Below are positions 36,464 through 47,900 of a stretch of DNA of 64,000 nt, one piece after another (positions within the stretch are counted from its first letter, which is position 1; each line of letters starts with the position of its first letter). This DNA comes from Volvox africanus (Eukaryota; Chlorophyta; Chlorophyceae; Chlamydomonadales; Volvocaceae): the NCBI GenBank assembly GCA_030268105.1, contig BSDZ01000024.1:1984001-2048000 (forward strand), read 5' to 3'. A program made the translations under genes and the position numbers. The notes under the pieces are model-generated. The model did no database searches. It saw only the letters and a list, made by a program, of their open reading frames with translations, and was not told where the DNA came from.

Positions 36464-39400
36464 TCAAGAGAGGTCAAACGAGCCCTGGCCTTCTCGGATG
36501 GCGTACATGAGGCGCGCCGCCATGACGGCCTTGCTGCTGTACGGCGGCAGTTTTATGTAGTTGGCGCACGTCATGACGCTGGGCAGGTCAGCGTCCGCTG
36601 CGCAGACCGCCGCAACCAAACTCGCATCCTGGAAGCTCCCCACCGGAGTGGGGCCGTTGCTGGGCCCCTCACCGCCACTGCGAATGGAAGTTTGGAATCA
36701 CGCAGAAACGGCCAGGGAGCCGAAGACCACCGGCACAGTTCGTCGGCATAGAGCGGGGCACCGAGAATGCTAGCTAGCTTCAGACAGACGGAAGCAAAGA
36801 CCCCCCAGGCAAATAAGCTTAGGAGCCTTGCTTGCGATGCGGTGGTTTGTTCACCTGTACAACACCATACTTGTCGAAGGAAGCGTCCAGGACGAATCTG
36901 CGTCATGAAAGCTGTGCTCCTCTTTCTCCCCTCTTTTCCTTCTCTCTGTTCCTTCCAGACGTTTTCCCTCTGCACTCTCTTACCTGGGATGCTTTCGAAC
37001 CACCGTCAATCGCGGCTGCAGCGCTGTGAGGCCCCCGGGCGGCAGACGCGGGCAGCCGGTGACGAAACGCAGGAAGGCCCGTTGGTCCGCGGCGTCCAGC
37101 TCCGACAGGATCTCCAACAGAAACCTTGCGACACGACGAGGGGGAAGGGCACAACCCAACATGTGAGATGTCCATGCGAAGGAAGGAAACGGACAAATGG
37201 GAGCGGTCGGTTCATGTCAACGACCAACGATCGGTTTGGACAGAGAAAGGGCGTCAGAAGACCGCCACCTCCCGCACAACACACCTGACTGGCGGGGAGT
37301 TAGCCGTGTAGCCGTGATCAAACTTGATGCCCTCCGCCAGCACCTGCAGCGTCCAGCGCTCCCCGCTGCCGCACAGCAACACCTCGATCTCGTCCTCGTG
37401 AAACAGAGACAGCATGCTGTGAGAAAATCACCACCGCCATCACCACCAGCAACAGAGGGAGTAGACTGTAAGGTTTTCCACATCATATCAGATATCCGCA
37501 TTCGAAGCGCCTAACCAGATCCTCGTAGCGACTTCTGTACTCGCTAATATCACTCAGGATTTATTCCCGCGGTTTCGGCGCGGAAAGACTGAAGGGGCTG
37601 TGGGAAAAAGGAACCTGATGTGCGGCGAACGGTGACCTGACGGACTGCACAAATGAGAGCTGAGATCAAATGGAGCGCACGCATTCGACCCCTACCCCAT
37701 TGGGTGAGAAGGGATCACGTACCTCAGGTTAAAGACCTCATTGAAGCCCTCTCGAAATGCCGTCATCTGTGCCGTGATGCCGGAGCCCATACTTGCATCC
37801 ACCACTGCCTCCATGTATTCCTCTAGCTGCTCCGCAGTCTCCACCACCATGTCGGCACCACCGGGACGCAACAGGTAGTCCGGCTGGCCTGTCGTACAGA
37901 AATGGTAAGGGAGAATGAAAACGGCAGCGACACGGCGTGGCGACAGTTATGCAGTTTTTCCCTCTCTTTTCCTTTTCCTTAACGTAATATACTGTTCGCC
38001 TTCTTGTGATATATTCAGGTCTACTGTTTGGTTCCAAAATGAAGACTTCCTTACCCGGTAATTTTCTTAACAAGGGTGGGATCTGCCTCGAATACCTTTC
38101 GGTTCATTCCACGACTCTTACCCCCACGCCATCCTAGCTGCCCCAAAAGCATTACCGCCGTTATCGGTAACAAGAAAGGAGAAGAAAAACAGTTACTTTC
38201 TGTTATTCCACTCACCTGGCAAGACGAAGGTGATGCACAGTTCCTCAACCGCCACTCCGTCGATATGCAGCTTCCCGCTACTCCCCCCCGCCCGGTAGGC
38301 TGCCAACGCCGAGTGGAGCTTCGCCAGAGTGGTACCTAGGCCGGGGTCGAAGCGGGCGATGTCCCACACGTCCAGCGGGCTGCCCAGGGCTGTGCAGTCG
38401 TCAGCCGGCAAGATGGATTTTGCACGTCGAGTAGCGGGGGTACACGGGTGGGGTTACAAGGGTGGTGTGGCGGGTTTGAAAGGGGGAGGGGAATAACCGG
38501 ACGAGACGAAGGGAGGGAACCAAAGCCAGGGTGCAACATACACAGAGCGAGAAAGATTGACGAGGGACGGAGGCGGACCGGTGACGGGGGGGGAGAAATG
38601 GTGTATGTCCGAAAGAAACGAAGTCCAAAGAGTAATCGGTGGTCAATAACCAGATCAGGAACAGAGAGAGGCCCACGAGAACATGCCTACACATGCGTCA
38701 TCCTTGTACCTGTGACGTCTTAAGATCAATTGAACCATTCACTTCCTCCTCCTCTCTTCTCCTGTCCTCCTCTGTCTGCGTCTTTCCTTGCCCTTCCCCT
38801 ACCACAAACGTTTTCCTCATCCTAATCAGTCTCCTTTTCCAAAAGCGCTCGCTCACCAGCAGCGTAGAAAACATGGCTCAGCGGGAGGTCCAGCAGCCGG
38901 TTGTCCTGCAGAGCCTTCGCCAGTGTACGACCCAGCAGCCGGAAGTGCTCTACAACCTTCAAACAGGCCGCGTTACTGCGGGCCGCTGGTGGCAACGGCC
39001 GCGGGAACAGCCCCCAAGGCGCGTTCACGTACTCGCATTCCTCATGGGTGGCTGCCTCACCGCGGCGCGACGGCACCGACAAGCCCGCTCCTGCCACCGC
39101 TGACAGCGCCGCCGACGAAGCGACGGGTCCAGAGAGGCGCTGCTGCAGTGCTGACGACGCCGGTTGAAGCGGCAGCGCCAGCGCTGCCGCGTTCCCGTCG
39201 ACCTCCATCCTATCCGGTGACGCCAGTGCAGATACGCCGCCACTCTCTCGCCCTTCTTCCTCCGCCTGGGGCTCGTCACTCTCCTCCTCCTTCATCGCCT
39301 TGACCTCATTGCCGCCCCCTGGCGATGACTCCTCCCGCTGCGGCTGCTGCTGCTCCTGCTGGGTGTCATCCTGCTCTTCGTGACGCCACATGCCCAGATC

Positions 39401-42400
39401 CTTGCGCTGCAGCTCGTGTGAAAGCAGCGTGTAGAACTCCAGGGTGGGGCCCAGGCCGGTGCCCACCTCGCCAAAATATTCGAGCTCCAGTACGGCACGG
39501 CTGCGGGCGTACAGCTCCATCACCTTGGCGGCTGATTCCAGGATACGCTTGCGGGATACACGTACCTAAGGAGCAGGGAGAGGAGTAGGGTACGGAGCAG
39601 GGTACGAAACAGGATAAGGAGCAGGATAAGGAGCAGGGAGAGTTGGATGATAAAGAGATAAGAGACAGCGCCGAACAAGTTACAAGTTCAAGCCATTTTG
39701 AACCAAGGCTTGATGCTGCAAATATTACAGTAGCTATTCAAGGTAATCACGATATTGTAGTGCTAGACGGCAAGGTAAAAAGCTTTGCTGAAAAGCTTAC
39801 GGCAGAAAATACGGTAAAAGCCATTCAGGGAGTTAAAGCGATAGTAAATGAAATTAAGGTTGATCCTTTGCACTATAAGAAAACCGACTCTGAAATCGCA
39901 ACAGATACAATTAACGCCTTAAAATCAAGTGTATGGGTGCCGGCCCAAAAAAATAAAAACCTTAGTAAAAGACGCGGTGGTGACTTTGTCCGGTGAAGTT
40001 GAATGGCAATATGAAAAAACTGCTGCTTTTACAGCTGTTAAAAATCTATGGGGAATAAAATCAATAAATAATGAAATAACGGTCAAGCCTTCTATTACCA
40101 TTAATGAAGATAAAATAAGACAGGAAATTACTAAAGAGTTTGAAAGGCATGCTCGCCTTGATGTTTCACGTATTAAAATAAAAATACAGGGGAAGAAAAT
40201 CACCGTTGAAGGGGAGGTATCTAATTTCGATGAAATGGATATAGCCGAAGATGCTGCATGGGCAATACCGGGTGTAGCAGAAGTCAAGAATGAGTTAGTA
40301 GCTGACTGAACCACCCTCAGCTTAGAGCTGCGGGTGGTTCAGTTTTGCTACGAACTGTACGCCACGACATGCAGATGTCAGTAGGGTAAAATGAAAAACT
40401 CCATCCTGCCCTGCCTGTGATCCCCCGCCCCCCTAATCTCGCTTCACCCCGACTTACTTTTTGACGCTGCAGACGACCGACCCGCAGCTCTCTCCCGTCA
40501 CGGTCCGCTGCCCCGTGCCCTGTCCCCGGTCCCCCTCCCGCCTCCGCCGTGTGCAGCTGCTGCATATGCTGCAGAGCGCGACCCAAACCGAAGGCGGTGC
40601 AATAGAAGTAGCGCTTGCGGATCTCGAACGGGAACAGGAAGCGGCACGGCGCGGCCAGGGCGGCGCACCAGGAGGGCATGCCGCCGCCGCAGATGGACAG
40701 CACGTCCTGTGGGTTTAGTGCGGGGTCAGAAGGCGGGGGATGGGGCAACAGTACGACACAATGAGCACAATGCAGCCAAGACCCTCATCAGGTAAAATTA
40801 CGGGAAGGAGAAGATGGCGAAGCATGGGAGGAGAGATGACGCGGCGGAGGCCAGGAGGAGAGGAGCGGAGGTGCGATGGGCGGACAGCGAAGGGGGATAA
40901 GGGAAAACGCATGAACGCATCCCTCCTAGTATCCACCTTGACGCAGACAACAGCCGCCTCACAGACCCATCTGTTTACTGCACATGTTGTTAAGCCATGG
41001 ATACTAGCGCCAAGTTCAGTTGGACAATCCTGCTAAGAGGGAAAAAGGCAGCACCTAAATGGTTGGTAAGACCGTTGACGCCCGGTTATCGCAGCAAGCA
41101 GGTCCGCGCCACTGCCTCAATAACAAACGAAGAACACAGATGATGAATGAATCAGTGATATGACCAGACGTGCAGCATGCCGCACACTCATGGACTCCCA
41201 ACATCACCACCACCCCACCCCCACCCCACTTAGCACCCACCTTAAGCTGCTGACCTAGCTTGGAGGAGAGCTTTGCCGACACGAACTCGTCGCGGGGCAC
41301 ATGGCGAACGGCCTCCAGCGGCCCGGCGCTATCCTCCTCCGGTCCGCCGGCACCCACCGCGTCCAGCTCTGCACATGCACGTGGCCCCAACCGATTAACC
41401 GCCTCCAGCAGGGCCAGGAGGGCTAATACCTCCCGACAGGTGGGCGTGCAGGCGAGGTCTGACGGCACCCGGGGCGCCAGGAGCTCCCGCAGCGGGGTGT
41501 TACCCCAGCGACCCAGGCTGCCCGCAGTGGACGAAGACAAAAATGCGGAGGCCAAAGAGGACGTACGGCCGCCGCCGGCAACGCCGGATACAGATGCAAT
41601 CTCCGTTGGCGTGTCGGTGGCGCTGACGGGGCGGTAGTACAGCGTGTGAATTTCGTCCCATAAGCGCCGGCCGCGCCGTTGGCCTTGCTCCTCCTCCCCG
41701 TCTTCCTCTCCTTCCGCTGCCGCTTGCTGTTGTGTATTCACCTGCTGAATGGCTTGAAACACGGTGGAGACAGGTGGCAGCGCCAGGCGCTCATCGCTAC
41801 TCGTGCAGAACACAAGCTTCGCAGCCGCGGCTTCATGGGCGGCAGAACGCCCACCGGCAGCTGCGGCGCCCGTGCCAGCTCCAGCAGCTCCGGCGGCGGC
41901 AGCGGATGCCGCCGCCGCGACAGTGGCGGCGGAACGGCCGCCCCAGGCTCCGCCTGGCCGGCCAGGTGTGACGGCGGCCGCGGCCGCCGCCGCTGCCGTG
42001 GCTGCTGCTGCGGCGGCCGCGCCGCTGCCTGCTTGTGGCGCCATGGCATTGCCTGACGACGGCTGCTGAGCTGCTGAGCGGTCCTGATCCACGTGCAAAT
42101 CGTGGACATGCAGATTGCCGATGTCGCCGTCAACTACAGTAGCACAGACAAGCACTAATGTTACGTGAGCACCGACAATGCATGAAGAGGTAATAGAGAC
42201 ATGACATGCAAACCTCGTTTCCTTGCAGACAAGGATTTCTTGCAACACGGCAACACGCTGCGTAGCGCACCATCATCTCCATCCATGGCATCCTCGTCGA
42301 AGTCCTCATCGTCTTCGTCGAACATGGCGTCGCCACCGCCTCCGGCATCATCCATATCTGCATCGCCGTCGCCCTCATCCATGTCGTCATCGTCAACCTC

Positions 42401-44887
42401 CGGCTCGCTGCCGCCGCCACCCACGCGGCCCCGGGAGCTCCGGCGGCCCAGCCGCCCCGCGTCCTCCTCCTCGTCCGCATCATCACCCACATCCGTCATT
42501 CGATAGTCACGGTCCCCTCCGCCGCCAGTGCCGGTGCCGCCGGTTGCGCCCGCGGCACCACCCACAGTGCCTGTGGAAACGCCGGAGACCCCGTCCTTGC
42601 TGCTGCTGCTATCACCGGGGGCGGCGCCACCTGTGCGACGTTTGCTGCCGCGACCGGCGGGAACGGGCAGGGCACCACGGCGACGGGCAGCTTCCTCAGC
42701 CTCGGCGCGCTCACGGGCGGCCTGCGTGGAGAAGGCCATAAGCGACCATTTAAAGCCTACAGATACTCAAAACACGTATTGGTTCCGTCAAGACTCTTCA
42801 AGGCTATTACAATCGCGAATTACTCCTGCAAACAGGGCGCTCCTGCAAACGCCCTGTTTCGGTCCCAGGCCTTTGTACCCCTCTCTTCGAGTGCGGCCTA
42901 TTCTAAGACGCGCGGCCTTCTTACCTGAGACCGTGTCACACGCCGACTCGACGCACCGCCATCATCCATGGGAATGGGATGCGAACGGGAGCCGGGCAGA
43001 GGCGCCGCAGCCGCAGCCGCAGCCGTTCCGCCACCGTTACCCCCGCCCGTTGTGGCCGCCGATGTGCCCCCAGTGGCGGCTCCAGTCCCTGAGCCTTTGC
43101 TGCCAGCGCCGTCTCCAGCACCGCCAGTCGCTGCCGCTGCCGCCGCTGCTGTGGTGTTCGCATTGCCTCCACCACCCGGCGCCGCCGCAGATCCTTGCTG
43201 TTGCTGCGCCGCTGCCGATGTGCCACGATACACTCGCGGGTAGAGGAACTCCTCAATTGCCATCATGGTGGCCAGGGGCTCAATCAACACGATGTTGGAG
43301 GAGTAGTCGCGGAGGGAGTTGTCCGAGCCGTGGCGGCAAAGCCGCAACTTGAAGGGATGTGTCAGCAACGACAATCCACTGCTCAAGCTGCCGGGGTTCA
43401 TCGCGCTTGCGCTGCCGGCGCTTCCGCCGCGGCTGCCGTACCCGCTGCCGCTGCGGAAACCGCCGGACCCCGATGGTGGCACAGCTCGGCCGTAATGCAC
43501 AGGAAAAGTTTCCACACTAGAAAGAGCCGCCTGCAGCTTCCGCACGAGGCCCACGAGCGGCGGGTTGCAAGGGGCGCCGTCGGCGGGAGTCAGGCCGGCA
43601 CGCGTCAACGCCGCGATGCGTCGCAGGATGGTGGTGGCGCGCTCATCAACATTGGTGGGGGACGCTGCGGCGGATAAATCCGCACCGGTCAAAAAGTCAT
43701 AGACGGCCCTGACGGCGCCTGAGGAGACGCAAGGTGATGCAAAGGCAACGCAGGGAAAGGCAGAAGGAAGAGGTGAGCAAATGAATGGAGCAAGTGGACA
43801 ACGCCACCTGTAATGAAGTTGCTTGGTGAAAGCTTTATACGAGGATTGCTGTCTCTATAGGGGGGAGGGTGCCCCGAAAAAATGCGCCCCGAAAAAGTTG
43901 GGAGCGCCATAAAACAGAACTGAATTGTACTTCACCCCATTCCGCCCACCCGCCAGCGGCAGCTCACCGCTGTTAAGCAGCTCGAACACAGAGACGCTGG
44001 TCCCCGGTGGCAATATCCCGGGAGGGTCTGACGCCAACCCCACACTGGACGACATGCAGGTGGAGGTGGGGGACGCCGCCATCACCATTAGCAGCTGAGA
44101 CAGGGTGACAGTGGGTTCAGATGGAAGCCGCTGCAGCAGCGACCGGACCTGCGCGTCGAAATCACAAAATATTTGAAGTCCAAAAGGCCCCAAAAGGTAC
44201 TGAGGATGAGGGTGTGCGTGATAAATGATACGCAGGGTCCAACTAAAGATACGAGCCAAGGTGCTGTTCCGGGGAATCCTTGAGGTCGGGAGGTCCAAAT
44301 ACCAGTGGAGCACAAGGGACCGTAAAGTGGGTACCTCGTAGGGATTGTCGCGCGAAGCGCCCACCAGAGTGCAGTAGCAGACAGCTTGGGGCAGCCAGAA
44401 GGCAAACCAGGTGTGCTGGACATGAGATCGGCTTGGCGCTGTTCAACCCCGGTGTTAGTAGGTGCCCTAGTCCAGTGTCCAGTGTCAAGAGAAGGGTAGC
44501 GCCTCCTGCTGACGACACAGAACGGAACGAAGTCCAACTGTAACATAACAAGTCCATTCCCAAGCCCGCCGCCCCTAACCGCCCCAACCAGCACCTGACG
44601 GCCTCACCCGCACAAGTCCCTCTGTCTCCGGGGCTCCGCAACCCGAGTCATAATGCGCCCGCTTGAACCGCATAGCACGTGCAGCCAGCGCAACACGGAG
44701 TGATGAACCACCCGGGCTGCTGGGGGGAATGCGGAACGCAGCAGCCGCATTAGCGGCAGCGGTCGCTAGCGCTGCCACTGGACTGGCCGCGGCCGCAGCT
44801 GCGGTCGTGGTGGCAGGTGGTGGCTGGACCTTCTCCTCCCGTGTGGCCGCCAGTGACGGGGACCGTGCCACTGCTGAAACACAACAA

Positions 44888-44918
<31 letters not shown>

Positions 44919-47900
44919 CGGCGGAGAGGGCTTACGATGCTAGTCGAGGTCTCATACGGTTACGACTAATGCAATAACAGCAGCCGTGGCGGCTCGCCTC
45001 TTTCACGAGCTCTCAGTCAGAATTATTTAGTTTCCACCAAACACCTTGATCCTGGAAATGCCCTTCTCTTAGATTATTCATTGCTGTTGACAACACCGGG
45101 CGTACGGAGTGTCCAGGTCCCGCACTTTCTGCGCCTGCTTCCCGATGCAGGCAGACAGGTCCACGATGTTGGCCGCGGTTTACCCACCCCGGCGCGATTC
45201 CTCCACCGTTGACGCAGTTGTGCCACCGCGCGCCGCCACTGCATTGGGCGATGCGGACAGCGCCGGCGGCGGGCTGCTCACCCCTACCACCGGCGTCGCG
45301 GGCGTCGATGATGCAATCTGCTCGATAGCGTGCGCGACGCCCTCCTTCAGGAAGACGTGCTTGAAGACATCTGGCAGCTGAGCCATCAGCACCTCGCAGC
45401 AGTGAAGCGCCGCCGCCAGGGTGGCAGCGTCCCGCACCGCCAGCAGCGCCGCCAGAAAGGCCGCCAGGGGCAGATTCCGCAGTGCCTCACGCAGCTGTGC
45501 AGCGGGACAGGCCACGAGAATCTGGAGGAGGACTCGCAGCGCCCGTGCGCGCACCTGACAGCATGAGAGAGGTAGCAGGGCAGCGGGAGTGTGTTTCTGC
45601 AAGGCCTTCATGCAAGCAAGATGGGAGAGAGTGACGATACTGAATGCCAGAAGTACAGATATACCGCCTACCTGCGCCGTCATGCATGTTACCTCCTTTC
45701 CTACGACCTACCATGTCTTTGCGTATCTTTCCGGCCAGCTAATTTGCACAGCGAGCGCCCGTGCGCACCCTTCCAACAGGACACATCGTATCACCGGACG
45801 AATACCGCCACTGCCAGTCTGAACGTATCCGGGAAAGTAGTGAAGCCCTTCAGTTACCCAGCCTCTATCCACCTTCGACCCGAAAGCCTCATCCCCCACC
45901 TCAGAGATGACGGTCGCGCTGTAGCTGCTAAGCACGAGGGGCAGGATGTCGTTACATAGCTGCGCAGTGACGGACGGATTTGCCGACAGGTAGGCGAGCA
46001 GCTCCCCACCGCGCGCCGCCAGTGCCGCGGGTCCCTGCCGGCCACCGCCACCCAGCAACGCCCCAGCCACCGCAACCCCCTCTCCAGACTGCGTCTGAGC
46101 CTGCGGAAGCTCCACTGCTGCTCCAGATGCCATCAGCGTTTGGGAGTCTGGAACCGGCGGCAGAAGCTCCGACAGCAGCCCTAGCACCTCGTGCATCTGA
46201 TCGGGAGTGCGCAGCAATGCAGCGCCGCCGCCGCCGGCGTTCGGCCCCGTCATGAGGAGTGGCGAGGTGGCCAGCAGCGTTCGAGCGATGGAGAGGGCGC
46301 CGGTGCCGAGCAGGGTGACGGCAACTGAGGCGGAGCTGGCGGCTGCGGTGGCCAGCAGCTTTAAAAGCCCGTAGTAAGTGGAGAGGCTCAGCTGGCTGGT
46401 CATGGCCCCAGTCTCGCTCAATCCAATCTGTGCCACCGTGAGAGCACAGGACCGGCAGCGGCACCACCGAATGAACGAAGGGGTGGGTGCATGGGTATTT
46501 ATACGGCAAGGGAACAGGTTCTGACAGCTTTGTTGCTGCTCTACGCTGCTAAGGAAGCCCTCAAATGCTGGGTGAGCAGCAGTAGCCGCTGAGATACGGG
46601 GAGTATAGATACAGCAGTTATGGATGAAAGACTGAATGGGAACCCTCCGCCCCAAGCCGCCACACGGCCCTGCCTTTTCCGAGGTGTCCCCGCCTCACCA
46701 GCTGCAAAGCCTGCGCCACCAGGCCGCCAGAGGTCAGCGCCTCAAGCAGAGTCGGCTGGCCAGCAGACGCCTCGGCGATGTACGACAGCGACACACAGGC
46801 ATTGTCGACCACCTTAGCGTCCTGTAGTAAGAGAGACGATGGGGTGATTCAAATATACTTCTGGATGATTAGTGGTAATTGCATGGGCAATGTTTTGCCA
46901 AAACCGGTAGAACCACGATAAGTAACGCTAAGTACTACATACCCCCAGGGAAAGTAGCAGCTGACCATGTTCATATGTTGAAAGATTGTGAACAGCGGCG
47001 GGGATGAAGCCCAAAGGCGTCGGGTGCCCTGATCTCTCCTAAACCAACCCGGGCAGCCCCGGCACAAGGAGGTTACTGGGTTTCCCAACTTGGTTCGCCC
47101 CCTTGTCTGTCGTCAGGACTGCTTAGCGGCTGAGGTTCACCACTTTGCTGTTATCTTCTTTCTTAGCAGGGCGGGGCGATTTGCATTTCCAACTTCCCTC
47201 GAGGGCCTTCACCCGACTAGTAATCATATATACATACTCCCGCCCCCTGACTGACCGAGTAGTGCAAAAGGCCCGTGAGTATGGGAATCGCCTCCTTCAC
47301 GGCCGCCTGGGCTGTAGAGCTGGAGGCGGCGGACGGTGACATCGCCAGAGAGCGGCAAATATTGGCCGCAGTGGCAGTGGCTGTGCGCTGCACACCAGTT
47401 GGGAAGAAATCCAAATAGGACAGCACCTGCGGAGTTCACGAGGGAGCCAGCCAGAGACGGTCAGCCAGAGACAGGCAGGCGCATGTAGCAGATAATTGAC
47501 GCGAAACGACGGACTGATCGCGTCCCCACACCGGCCAGGCAGCCATACAGGGAAGTCAAATAGTACGGCTGGTGTGGAAAAAGGATATGAGCAGGACCGG
47601 GCGAGTGGCGTCAAATTAAAACTGGTGAAGTCAGATTCAAATGAAGGGGCCCGTTTGATGTTCCGCAAACCACCATGGTACAGCGGATCACCCCTACATG
47701 TATTTGGACTCACGGGATCGCGAGTATGACGCAAACCCCACAAACCCTAAACCCCCCACTAAACCCAACCCAGACCGAATCGAGGGGGAGCCAGACACAC
47801 AGCCACTCATCTACGAAATGTTCCGACATGGCGGGGTCGGGAATTGAAGTTCCGGATCTGGTTATGATGGGGTCACGGGGATATCGTTGTGGGGCCCCAA

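Noticed and set aside
47731..47775. CCCTAAA-like telomere units
   Set aside because: Only one or two units (AAACCCTAAACCC, CTAAACCC) inside a HECT ligase intron; too short to be an interstitial telomere array.
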